Under the pieces are notes generated by a model. It ran no database searches and had not been told where the DNA came from. It worked only from the letters and a program-made list of their open reading frames with translations. This document shows positions 17,219 to 25,997 of a stretch of DNA of 64,000 bases, piece after piece. The translations under genes and the position numbers were made by a program. Source of the stretch: Bacteroidota bacterium (lineage in GTDB: Bacteria > Bacteroidota > Bacteroidia > Bacteroidales > F082); the NCBI GenBank assembly GCA_014382445.1, contig JACNJS010000045.1, positions 124,001 through 188,000 on the forward strand, in the 5' to 3' direction. Numbering within the stretch: position 1 is the first letter of the stretch; every line of letters starts with the position of its first letter.

Positions 17219-17246
17219 TGACGGAAGACTGCAGTCATAAGCCCAA

Positions 17247-17300
17247 AGCCCGAAGACGGGAGACGGGAGACTATTGTTTATCACCTTCTGACTTCGGGCT
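17247..17300. terminator. Hairpin between convergent rnr and LTA-synthase-like gene
   Basis: A perfect 9-bp GC-rich inverted repeat (AGCCCGAAG at 17247-17255, CTTCGGGCT at 17292-17300) with a 36-base loop containing a short GAGACGG tandem. Probable bidirectional terminator; no clear T tract. Confidence 0.4.
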
Positions 17301-17312
17301 TCATTACCTTTT

Positions 17313-19175
17313 CTAATACTCCATAAGCTGCCTGAACACTTCCTGTAAATAGGATTTGCCATCCATAATTATTGAATCCTTTAACTGTGGCTCTATTTGC
17401 ATTTCCTGATAAGTATCAATTGTATTGTTATAAACGAAATAACCACTTGGCGTGATCCATCCTACACCATCAGTGCTTTCAAAATATGCAAACCCGGGAG
17501 TGGTTGGGTTAAATAAATTACGGCTCCAGAAAAAATCGTCGGTAACTATATCAAGTTGTGCAAGTAAGGTTGCGGCAATGTCGGTTTGAGAGGCTATTCT
17601 GTTTATTTTGTGACCTTTGTATTTGTCTTTAATTACATCGCCATAAAGCAGCAGCGGAATTTTTCGATATTCTTTGGTGTAAACAGGCCAGTTTTTATAT
17701 GTATTATGACTATGATCGGCAACCAAAATAAAAAGGGTATTACTATACCACGGCTGTTTTCGGGCCATCTCAAAATATTCTCCTAAACATTTATCGGTAT
17801 AATAGGCCGAATTTAAATACCCGTTTTGGTTATCGTTAGCAGCCCAGCTAATTACATCTTCCATTGGCTGATCGTATGGTGAATGGGTACTTACTGTAAA
17901 CAACATTGAAAAGAATGGTTGCCTCTTGTTACTTAGGTCAACAAACTGCTCGTTTAATATGTATTCGTCATGAATGCCGAGCTTCCCTCTTGGGAGGTCA
18001 TCGTCAAAATCACTTACTTCTTTTATCACGTCAAATCCGTTAACGGAAATAAACGATTTAATTCCTCCATACATCAATTCGCCGCCAAAATAGAATGAGG
18101 TTGAATATCCCTCCTCTTCAAGCACCATTGTTAAGCTAGGCAATCTGGTAATTTTATCGAGATTATGCGTAATGGCTGTAATTGGTGTTGCCGGAAAACC
18201 TCCCAAAATTGCCGACATTGCCTGCTGCGACCTGTTGCCGCATGTATAAAATTCGGTGAATAAAATTCCTTCACTCTCCAGTTTTCGGAACTCAGGCGTT
18301 ATTCCTTCCTTGCCTCCGAGCGACTGTATTAAATCGGCCGACCAGCTTTCCAGCAATAACAAAACAATATTCGGCCGGTTAGTTTTTAATATGTAAGTGG
18401 TAGTATCCTTTTGTACCAAATGTAATTGCTGCACTCGTTTTGCTGCTGCTTGTGGTTCATAGAATTCAAAAGGATTAGCATCCTTGAACCTGTAGTTTTC
18501 CATAGTGCTTATTAAAAAACTATATCCCGAATTAACCGATGCCAGGTTAATAAAATTGTGCTTTGAAAAATATGACTTGCTCTGATTTATCGGAATTTCG
18601 TCAGTGCCACCTCTGACACCCAAAAACAACGATCCTGATATGATCAGGACAAATAATATGCTAAAAAAAATATTTCGGGGAGCACTTTCAATCTTTACAA
18701 AAACACATCGCTTATATAACCATATCCCTGCTACATACTGTAATACCAAAATTAGCATCAACAGAAAAAATGTTGACGTAGCAACTGAATCGTAAATTTC
18801 AGCAGGATGTGAAATATAATTTAACGCCTTGTATTGCAGCTTGGTTTTCCATTCATCATAAATTCCAATCTCCGATGTTGTAACTGTTATATACGCGAAC
18901 AGGGCTATCAATGTGTAAACTAAGCTTGTGTAATTTAACCACTTAGGAGTATAGTACGATTGAACTGTTAGTATTAGAAATGGCATGACCAATATATAAC
19001 TTGCAGTTGCAATATCAAGAGGTAAAGCGTACCAAAATGAAGCAAACACTTCGCTAAACTCTATATTCTCAATGCTTAAAACCCCGGAATAATAAACATA
19101 AAAAACTGTTCTGGAAACAGCAAATACAAGCATCCAGAAAAAGAATTGTTTAATTAGGGAAATGATTACTTGCAT
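17313..19175 (-). CDS. LTA-synthase-like sulfatase-fold membrane enzyme
   Basis: This 620-residue protein has about five N-terminal membrane helices (to about 190) and an extracytoplasmic alkaline-phosphatase-superfamily domain with VLLLLESWSADL (metal-binding Glu), ILFTEFYTCGNRS, SAILGGFPATP, FYFGGELMYGG, FSMLFTVSTHSPY and LVADHSHN. This is the LtaS/phosphoglycerol-transferase type. Gram-negative relatives modify surface or periplasmic glycans with phosphoglycerol or phosphoethanolamine, and the true substrate here is unknown. Where family members have a Thr nucleophile, this protein appears to have Ser316 (in NRSQQA), a substitution worth noting. I start at the ATG at 19175 because the upstream TTG adds 16 non-conserved residues. 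Confidence 0.85.
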   Translation of the reverse strand: MQVIISLIKQFFFWMLVFAVSRTVFYVYYSGVLSIENIEFSEVFASFWYALPLDIATASYILVMPFLILTVQSYYTPKWLNYTSLVYTLIALFAYITVTTSEIGIYDEWKTKLQYKALNYISHPAEIYDSVATSTFFLLMLILVLQYVAGIWLYKRCVFVKIESAPRNIFFSILFVLIISGSLFLGVRGGTDEIPINQSKSYFSKHNFINLASVNSGYSFLISTMENYRFKDANPFEFYEPQAAAKRVQQLHLVQKDTTTYILKTNRPNIVLLLLESWSADLIQSLGGKEGITPEFRKLESEGILFTEFYTCGNRSQQAMSAILGGFPATPITAITHNLDKITRLPSLTMVLEEEGYSTSFYFGGELMYGGIKSFISVNGFDVIKEVSDFDDDLPRGKLGIHDEYILNEQFVDLSNKRQPFFSMLFTVSTHSPYDQPMEDVISWAANDNQNGYLNSAYYTDKCLGEYFEMARKQPWYSNTLFILVADHSHNTYKNWPVYTKEYRKIPLLLYGDVIKDKYKGHKINRIASQTDIAATLLAQLDIVTDDFFWSRNLFNPTTPGFAYFESTDGVGWITPSGYFVYNNTIDTYQEMQIEPQLKDSIIMDGKSYLQEVFRQLMEY

Positions 19176-19343
19176 TATTTTTAGTAAAATAAAAAAGATT
19201 ACAAAGTTAACTAATACAAACAAACATAGTGAGAACTAAATGTTTTTATTAATTTTACGAAATCGCTTTACTGATGAACAATAGAAAATCCTGTAATAGA
19301 ATATCAATCTGCTTTAATGTATATAACTGGTTAGCAAAAACTC

Positions 19344-19607
19344 TTGTTTGTTATTTCGGTTATTTTCATAAGTAATTGTCAGTCCAGTAATGAATCTATT
19401 GTAATATCATATTATAACAAAGCATTAATTTTTCAAGAAAATGAAATAAATCTATCTGCGTTTCTGAAACTTGGAATGAATACAAAAGAAATTTGCTCAA
19501 TTACAATTCAAAGTGTACGTACTCTTGAAGCTTCACGACTTAGGCAAGGAAAAAAATTAGACCTTGCCGCTGGAGAAAATCTGAGCATGTTTTTACAAAA
19601 ATATTAA
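19344..19607 (+). pseudogene. Remnant of a LuxR-type regulator C-terminus
   Basis: From about residue 30 of this frame the sequence is the end of the helix-turn-helix found in Bacteroidota triple-Tyr/LuxR-like regulators: LSAFLKLGMNTKEICSITI, then SVRTLEASRLRQGKKLDLA and ENLSMFLQKY. Only the DNA-binding end survives, with no sensor part and no ATG in a sensible place, so it looks like a truncated gene. It fills the 600-base gap between the LTA-synthase-like gene and the next secreted-protein gene, which otherwise holds nothing I can recognise. Confidence 0.65.
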
Positions 19608-19774
19608 TCCTGTCATTTTTTGCTTCCCTCAAAATAATTAGAAATGTCTATCCTGTTGTAGTATTATCGTGTAATTTACTTGACAAATGCCACTTCCATG
19701 TGTAATTTTACTTATTGATAAATCAACCGGTCAAAAAAAAGAAAATCACATCTAAATAACTAAAAGAAATTGTC

Positions 19775-21556
19775 ATGAAAAAAAATCTGTTTACTCTGCT
19801 AATCACATTGGTTATTCCAATTTTTGCCCTTGCGCAATGGTCGAATACACCCAACCACAACACAATGATCGCTGATACGATCGGTTCACAAGTTGTACCA
19901 ATTGTTGTAACTAACAGCCTTGGAGAAACCTATATCTCTTGGTATTCTGAATTTGAAGACCTTAATTATGATGTTTACCTTCAGAAAATGGATAAAAACG
20001 GAATGAAACTATGGGATGAAGAAGGGTTGTTAATTAGCGATCATGAAACTAACACATGGGTAACAACCTACGATATGATTCTTGACCAGAATGAAAATGT
20101 TATTCTGGTCACGCAAGATATGCGTACCGGAAACAGCGATGTGTTTGCTTATAAAATCTCGCCATCAGGTGAGTTTCTTTGGGGCGATAATGGGATACAA
20201 CTAAGCAACACAACAGGGTTCGACCCATCACCACAGGTAACAGTTACCAACAATAACGACTTAATATTCTTATGGGGTGAAGAGTTAATTGATACTACCC
20301 AAAATACAATTCTATTTGTTACTCGTTATTCACCCGATGGAAATAAACTTTGGGAAACCAATCTTTCCGACACCTTGGATTTTATGCTTCCGCAGATGGT
20401 TTACACCAATGATAACCTTATAGTATCGTGGATTACCAAAATTCATCAAAAGGATACAATTCCAGGAGAAGAAGACTGGATGCATGTGTTTGCTCAAATG
20501 TTAAATAGTGAAGGCATTCCGGTATGGGAGCACAATGTACAGATTGATAGTCTCGATTTAATGAACTATGAATCGCTATACACAACGCCATATCTAACCA
20601 GTGATGGAAACGGGGGTGCTTACGTTATGTGGGAGTCGTTTTTTATTGTTGAAACAGGAGGAATGCCTACAACATACATAAACAGGCTTTATGAAGATGG
20701 CACAGTATGGAAACCTGGTGGCTACAGTGTGTCTCAATTTACAGGAAACTACCATGCCGAAGCTCAAATGGTATTTTTAGAAGATGTTGAAAAACTAATG
20801 GTTTGTTGGCAGGAATATCATTATGATCATGCAAACCAGATTGATTGCTGGGGTGTTTATGGGCAGTTATTTGATGCTGATGGGGGGTATTTGTGGGACG
20901 CAAACGGACTTGAAATAATACCATTAATCTGCTCAATGGATACATCATATTCAGGAATTAGTTTGGGCCAATCCATGAACAATAATGTAGTATTAATGTA
21001 TCAAAAAGATTACTTTTCGATTGATGGATCAGATACGAGCTTAGTAACACATATTTATGCCACATCCTTGGATACTGATGGTGATATGATATGGTCACCT
21101 CCCCTTGTTCCACTGTCAGTTACCAGTAGTAATAAATATCAGGCAGCGTTGGGCAACCTGGTTGATAATCAGTGGGTATTGGCATGGAACGACAATATTT
21201 CAAACCCCAATAATTATTTTGATTTTGGTATTTATGCCCAAAACATTAGTGTTGATGGTGTTTTAGGACCATTGTCAGTTCCCACATTAGTTAAACCCGA
21301 TAATATAACTATAGTTGCATCTCCAAACCCGGCAAATAACTTTGTGAATATAGATTATACATTAATATCAAACGGAAGGGTTTGGATTGATTTGCTTGAT
21401 GTAAACGGAAGGGTTTTAAAACAATATAATGATGGAAAAATGACTCGCGGTACATATTCACAAAAGATAGATATTTCAGGTTTAAACCCGGGTATGTATA
21501 TAATTAAATTGCAGGTAAACAGCTCACATGTTTACTGTAAGATTATTAAGAATTAA
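19775..21556 (+). CDS. Secreted T9SS cargo protein with propeller-like repeats
   Basis: This 593-residue protein has a signal peptide (MKKNLFTLLITLVIPIFALA, cleaved near AQW). A long repeat region follows with recurring W-rich strands such as NGMKLWDEEGLL, GEFLWGDNGIQL, GNKLWETNLS, GYLWDANGLE and DGDMIWSPPL, suggesting a beta-propeller of WD/Kelch-like shape. From about residue 512 there is a type A T9SS sorting domain (SPNPANNFVNIDY, LLDVNGRVLKQYN, LNPGMYIIKLQ). It should be exported to the cell surface. No catalytic motif was recognised, so the role is unknown. An inverted repeat follows the stop. Confidence 0.85.
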   Translation: MKKNLFTLLITLVIPIFALAQWSNTPNHNTMIADTIGSQVVPIVVTNSLGETYISWYSEFEDLNYDVYLQKMDKNGMKLWDEEGLLISDHETNTWVTTYDMILDQNENVILVTQDMRTGNSDVFAYKISPSGEFLWGDNGIQLSNTTGFDPSPQVTVTNNNDLIFLWGEELIDTTQNTILFVTRYSPDGNKLWETNLSDTLDFMLPQMVYTNDNLIVSWITKIHQKDTIPGEEDWMHVFAQMLNSEGIPVWEHNVQIDSLDLMNYESLYTTPYLTSDGNGGAYVMWESFFIVETGGMPTTYINRLYEDGTVWKPGGYSVSQFTGNYHAEAQMVFLEDVEKLMVCWQEYHYDHANQIDCWGVYGQLFDADGGYLWDANGLEIIPLICSMDTSYSGISLGQSMNNNVVLMYQKDYFSIDGSDTSLVTHIYATSLDTDGDMIWSPPLVPLSVTSSNKYQAALGNLVDNQWVLAWNDNISNPNNYFDFGIYAQNISVDGVLGPLSVPTLVKPDNITIVASPNPANNFVNIDYTLISNGRVWIDLLDVNGRVLKQYNDGKMTRGTYSQKIDISGLNPGMYIIKLQVNSSHVYCKIIKN

Positions 21557-21581
21557 TGTAGGTGTAGTTGTAGTTGTTCTA

Positions 21582-21634
21582 AACCCGCTGAATGGATTTG
21601 GCTCGACCTTGTAGAGTCAAACTTTCAGGGGGTT
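21582..21634. repeat. Dispersed inverted repeat, family B (AACCCGCTGA type)
   Basis: AACCCGCTGA at 21582 pairs with TTTCAGGGGGTT at 21623-21634, and inner arms TTTGGCTC/GAGTCAAA pair as well. A related copy lies at 29303-29356, also just after the stop of a plus-strand gene. Confidence 0.55.
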
Positions 21635-21691
21635 GAAAGAGCTAATGAATCCAATAATCTGATAACTAGACAGTTTGACAACTTTTTAACT

Positions 21692-22126
21692 CTAAATATC
21701 CGGATTCACTCTTTTAGTCAAATATCGAATGCCTTCAAAAGGTATGTACCCCATTTTTTTGAACGCATCAATCGATTCATCATTATAGTCTTCAATAAGG
21801 CACGCAAATATTCTTATCCCTTGTTGCTTGAGCCAGTTTTCGGCTGATTCGACCAGTTTCCTGGCAATGCCTTTATGCTGATATTCAGGAAGCACGACAA
21901 CACGGTTAATCCAGCCTTTCCTCCCGTCATGTGTTACTAACACCGATCCAACATATTGCCCTTCTATTTGTGCAAATAAAAACTTATTGCAATTATTCTT
22001 TACTTCTTTTTCAATACTTTCCCTGCTATCACGACCAAGTGGTTTATAAGGAAGTCCTCCCTCTTCCCATAGTTTAATTAGAGTATGGTAGTCTCCGCTC
22101 TTATAATTGGTGATCTGTATTTTCAT
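21692..22126 (-). CDS. GNAT-family N-acetyltransferase
   Basis: This 144-residue protein has the GNAT fold: an N-terminal helix with LIKLWEEGGLPYKP, the strand VGSVLVTHDGRKGWINRVVVLPEYQ, the acetyl-CoA pyrophosphate loop QHKGIARKLVE (Q-x-x-G-x-A/G), and a C-terminal IEDYNDESIDAFKKMGY segment typical of the family. It transfers an acetyl group from acetyl-CoA to a small-molecule or protein amine, but the substrate cannot be predicted. It is a single gene between T9SS cargo and the LRR gene, convergent with the former, and a family A inverted repeat lies upstream of its start. Confidence 0.86.
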   Translation of the reverse strand: MKIQITNYKSGDYHTLIKLWEEGGLPYKPLGRDSRESIEKEVKNNCNKFLFAQIEGQYVGSVLVTHDGRKGWINRVVVLPEYQHKGIARKLVESAENWLKQQGIRIFACLIEDYNDESIDAFKKMGYIPFEGIRYLTKRVNPDI

Positions 22127-22185
22127 CTGCCTAAATTATTATTATTCCACTTTTTAAATAAACAACATATAATTAAGTGATTACT

Positions 22186-22263
22186 GTCATTCTGAACGCA
22201 GTGAAGAATCTCATGAGGTTGAGTTTAGCACAATATGAGATTCTTCACTGCGCTCAGTTTGAC
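22186..22263. repeat. Dispersed inverted repeat, family A (GTCATTCTGAACG type)
   Basis: GTCATTCTGAACGCAGTGAA-GAATCTCAT at 22186 onwards pairs with the reverse arm ATGAGATTC...CACTGCGCTCAG-TTTGAC ending at 22263. Another copy is at 37547-37611 and a related one at 53059-53163. Between genes; function unknown. Confidence 0.7.
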
Positions 22264-22280
22264 AAACAATGTAATCTTTT

Positions 22281-24929
22281 CTAGTAATAAACAACCTCCG
22301 CTTGTGGATGCACTTTCCTAAACTCAGCAATTTTGGAACTCTTTATAGATGTATTATAACACTGTAGTAGTTTTAAATTTGGCAGCACCAACAGTTGCTT
22401 CAAACTCTTTACACGTGTATTATTTATATACAACTTTTCCAGTTTGGTTAAATTTTGTAAATACTTTATTGATTTTACTTTTGTGCCGGCAATGTTTAAT
22501 AAAACAAGGTACTCCAAACTTGATATAGGTTCCAAATCTTCAACTGAAGTATTTTCAATTATTAATTCTTCAAGGCCGATAAGGTTATAAATCGATCCAA
22601 GTTCATAAATTGGATTTTTGGAAATATTAAGTTTTTTTATGCCTGCAAGCGATGTAATTGGTGAGATGTCAGTTATTGACGTATTGGTTATAGTTAATTG
22701 CTCAAGGTGCACAAAAATATGTAATGGTGTTAGATTATTAATCGACATATTATTTGTGATTACAATGCTTTTTAAATCAACCAGTTGCTGCAACTCTTCA
22801 TCAGTCGGGCTAACAGGTAAATCAAGCTGTTTGCGTAACACCAGTTGCCAATTGGCATCAAGGTTATTCCACCATAGCCTCAGCTTTTGACTTTGGTAAA
22901 TAATTAAACAATCATTATACAAATTTTTAAATTTAATGACCTTATCTTGTGTTACTTTGGATTCATCGCAATAAATCTTCTTAATATTTTGTGATCCCGA
23001 AAGTGGCGTTAATTCAGCAATGTCAGTGTTTTTAAAACTAATATTTTTTACGTTTTGCAACGATGATAGCGGTACAAGGGTGGTTACTTTTGTTTGATTT
23101 AGGTTAATTTTTTCCAATTTATTAAGTCCTGCCAACGGTGTTAAATCAAAAACTGATGTATGTTGCATTTCTATTTCTTCAAGTCGGTGCAACATTCTTA
23201 ACGGTTCAAGCGAACTAATATTCCCATTATACGCCACCGACAACCTGTTTTGATTTATCAGCTGATGTAACTTTTCTTTTGTTACCGGTGCTTCAATATG
23301 ATAGTTGGTAATAAAAACATCCTGCCATTCGGCCGGTAAGTCATCCCACCAATGTATTAGTTCCTGCGAGTTATATATAACAAGACATTGTGGATTTGCA
23401 TCCATAAATTTATTGGCCTCCTCCTTTAGCACCTCGCTATTATCGCAATAAATCACTTTAAGCAATTGATGGTTGTTTAACGGTCGGAGGTCGGCAATAG
23501 AGGTATTGTTTGCCTGTAATATTGACAGCTTATTATAATTGGATAATGGTTCCAGGTTGCTTATATCGGTACTGTCGATATTAAGGTTTTGAACACTCAT
23601 GAGTGAGGCGATTGAAGATAGGTTCTGAAGTTGTGTGTTAGATAGATTTAAATCGGAAAGTGAGTTGAGGTTGTTGAGAGGGCTCAAATCCATAACATCA
23701 GTTCCTGAAATTTTTAAATGCGACAGATTGCTTAACTTAGTTAAGGCATCAACCTGCGATACTTTGGTGTTGGATAAGTCCAGTTTTCGTATTTCATTTA
23801 AATTTGAAAGAACACTTACACTTTCAATTGCTGTGTTGGAGCAACTCAGCTCTTTCAGTGCATTAATATATCTTAACGATTCCAGCGAGATAACGGGTGT
23901 TCCGGAACAATTAAATACTTCGAGTTTGTTTAAGTTTCTTACAGGTGATAAGTCGTCAATTAAAGTATTCGAAATATTTAGGTCAGCTAACTCCGCAAGT
24001 TCAGAAACTGGATCGAGGTCACTTATGGTCAAATTATTCGACAAATCAATTTTCCTGATTTTCCTGAATGCTTTTAAAAGTCGATAGATGGTTGATGTGT
24101 TTACCTTCGTGGTATCGGGAACAAGGTTAGTAACAGTATCGTGAACTACGAATATGCTATCTGCAGAAAACGCTATTGAGTCGATAAATTTTGTGTCATC
24201 AAAATTAACAAAGATGGTATCTATTGTAACAATATCCATCCATTTCATGGTTACAAGTGAGCTGTCGGAAAACCAAATAATATTCTTAAACGGCAGGGTA
24301 TCATAAACAAGCACCGATTTGCCAAAGAAGTTTTTCCAGGAAGTAGACATATTATTCCACCAATATCTCAACTCCTCTTTCTCCCTGATCTTTGTTGTGT
24401 AAACACTGGCGATTTTCAAGTCTTTTTGATAGGGATCAAGATTAATTTCAACATATCGCAACTGATTATTACTAATGGTATCGTTATTTAAAGTAATCCC
24501 GTCAAGATGTCGGTTTAAAGTCAGCTTAAAAACAATTACACCGCTGCCAGTAACCAGTTGTTCAATTTCTTCAATCACAAAACTAAATTTTACTTTTTTA
24601 AAGAAGAAATCAATATCTTTCAGATATGCCTGCACATCTTTATTTAAAGGTATTTCACGATTTTCATCAAGATCATCTTCAATTTGCACTTTATCGCTTG
24701 CAAAAATTTTCAGGTAACTTTGATTAAAAATTATGTCCTTGTCAGAAGGCACTTCATCAGGGTTGCCCAAAAAGTTTAAGGTTCCTTCCAAATAGCTGAT
24801 AAGCTTTTGGCTTTGGCCGGAATAATGATTAATTTGATCAACAGTTAAAGCGGTGTCGCTTTGCGCATTACTATATTCCATGAAAAATAATGTGCTGATA
24901 ATAAGGACAATTACTATTCTACAACGCAT
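22281..24929 (-). CDS. Secreted leucine-rich-repeat protein with recurring Trp modules
   Basis: This 882-residue protein has a signal peptide (cleaved near SNAQ, residue 22) and long arrays of 21-23-residue leucine-rich repeats of the internalin/LRR_4 type (L-x-x-L-x-x-L-x-I-x-x-T-x-I-x-D-L-x-P-L). Three blocks are each headed by a similar motif: YWWNNMSTSWKNFF, HWWDDLPAEWQDVF and LWWNNLDANWQLVL, so the gene grew by block duplication. No T9SS tail or anchor is visible at the C-terminus. It probably mediates protein-protein contact outside the inner membrane. Its start overlaps by 16 bases the stop of the upstream secreted-protein gene, so the two are co-transcribed and possibly partners. Confidence 0.85.
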   Translation of the reverse strand: MRCRIVIVLIISTLFFMEYSNAQSDTALTVDQINHYSGQSQKLISYLEGTLNFLGNPDEVPSDKDIIFNQSYLKIFASDKVQIEDDLDENREIPLNKDVQAYLKDIDFFFKKVKFSFVIEEIEQLVTGSGVIVFKLTLNRHLDGITLNNDTISNNQLRYVEINLDPYQKDLKIASVYTTKIREKEELRYWWNNMSTSWKNFFGKSVLVYDTLPFKNIIWFSDSSLVTMKWMDIVTIDTIFVNFDDTKFIDSIAFSADSIFVVHDTVTNLVPDTTKVNTSTIYRLLKAFRKIRKIDLSNNLTISDLDPVSELAELADLNISNTLIDDLSPVRNLNKLEVFNCSGTPVISLESLRYINALKELSCSNTAIESVSVLSNLNEIRKLDLSNTKVSQVDALTKLSNLSHLKISGTDVMDLSPLNNLNSLSDLNLSNTQLQNLSSIASLMSVQNLNIDSTDISNLEPLSNYNKLSILQANNTSIADLRPLNNHQLLKVIYCDNSEVLKEEANKFMDANPQCLVIYNSQELIHWWDDLPAEWQDVFITNYHIEAPVTKEKLHQLINQNRLSVAYNGNISSLEPLRMLHRLEEIEMQHTSVFDLTPLAGLNKLEKINLNQTKVTTLVPLSSLQNVKNISFKNTDIAELTPLSGSQNIKKIYCDESKVTQDKVIKFKNLYNDCLIIYQSQKLRLWWNNLDANWQLVLRKQLDLPVSPTDEELQQLVDLKSIVITNNMSINNLTPLHIFVHLEQLTITNTSITDISPITSLAGIKKLNISKNPIYELGSIYNLIGLEELIIENTSVEDLEPISSLEYLVLLNIAGTKVKSIKYLQNLTKLEKLYINNTRVKSLKQLLVLPNLKLLQCYNTSIKSSKIAEFRKVHPQAEVVYY

Positions 24930-25756
24930 AGTTTATATGTTTTAATCAGTTCTTGTTTTTCTTTTTCGTTTACGTACAGTAGGTTAGAAATCAGCCAGCC
25001 TGAATTGGTATCATTTCTGTTAAAATACGACAATTCAAAATACCAGTTCCTGATTTGAAAAAAATGAAATTTAACACCATCAATTTGCTTAAACTTAAGT
25101 TGTCCTGTTTTCATCAAGTAAAACAAAAGAGTAAGGTAATCGGGCTGATAGTTTGTTGAAGCATAGTACTCAATTTGCTGAGGGTTATCGAGCGCCCTGT
25201 GGAGGTTCATAAAATCAAGTTCATGACTTTGCGGGTGCAAAAAATATTTTTGCTGATCTGCGGTATCGGTCTTCGGAAACAATTTGTACAAATTCCGAAA
25301 ATAAACATTGCTTAGCACCCATTTCGTTCCCAGGTTTTCTTGCTCAATTTTTAAAAAAAGTATAAGATTTTCATCTCCACTTTTTGATGAAAACGTTGCC
25401 GAGACTTCTGCATACCAGTCATTATCCAAAAAGTCCAGGTAAACAGGCTGGTTTTCGTTTGTAACATCAACGATAAAATACTTTTTCAGATTCCCTGATG
25501 TGCGGGGATTATAATTATCAAAGATCCCGGGAAGCATCTTAAGTCTCATTTCGTTGTTTCGGAATCTGCTGTCATTTTTTGGAAGAACCTTACCAAACTG
25601 ATCTTCCTCCATGTTAAATCGATGAACAAATTGCCCTACCTGTTTATTCATTTTATGAAGCACAGATTCGTCTTCAGTAAACCCATTAAACGACTGCGCA
25701 TTACCTGATGAAATTACTATAACAAATATTGCAATAACTGAAATTAATCTCTGCAT
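24914..25756 (-). CDS. Secreted protein of unknown function, LRR-gene partner
   Basis: This 280-residue protein has an N-terminal signal peptide (MQRLISVIAIFVIVISSGNA, cleaved near QSF). The mature part is acidic/basic mixed with aromatic-rich strands (YFIVDVTNENQPVYLDFLDN, WYAEVSATFSSKSGDENLI), resembling a periplasmic alpha/beta fold. I do not recognise a family. Its stop overlaps the start of the downstream leucine-rich-repeat gene by 16 bases, implying translational coupling. The matched secretion signals and close coupling suggest the pair works together at the cell envelope; this is inference. Confidence 0.7.
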   Translation of the reverse strand: MQRLISVIAIFVIVISSGNAQSFNGFTEDESVLHKMNKQVGQFVHRFNMEEDQFGKVLPKNDSRFRNNEMRLKMLPGIFDNYNPRTSGNLKKYFIVDVTNENQPVYLDFLDNDWYAEVSATFSSKSGDENLILFLKIEQENLGTKWVLSNVYFRNLYKLFPKTDTADQQKYFLHPQSHELDFMNLHRALDNPQQIEYYASTNYQPDYLTLLFYLMKTGQLKFKQIDGVKFHFFQIRNWYFELSYFNRNDTNSGWLISNLLYVNEKEKQELIKTYKLCVVE

Positions 25757-25997
25757 GATACTTTATGTTTAGGCCCGTCAGCAAAACGATGAATCGGAGG
25801 GCAAATTTAGTTTATTATTAAAAACGCAGATTCAAGTAGTTAATTATAGTTGTATAAATTTAGTTAAAAAGAGCGAAAATGGCATATCCAGCTGCTTATC
25901 AATAAGTTTAAGAAAACAAGCTTTTAGAGTTTGTACAATCAACCCATTATATTTTTTATAAATTTGATGCATTAAATATGAATAAAACTTCTAACCA

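Noticed and set aside
17123-17362. Minus-strand frame over the rnr/LTA-synthase junction
   Set aside because: It overlaps the end of rnr and the convergent gene, with no conserved content.
23635-24087. 150-codon plus-strand frame inside the LRR gene
   Set aside because: The repeat-rich antisense strand gives open frames by composition; no motif or signal supports it.
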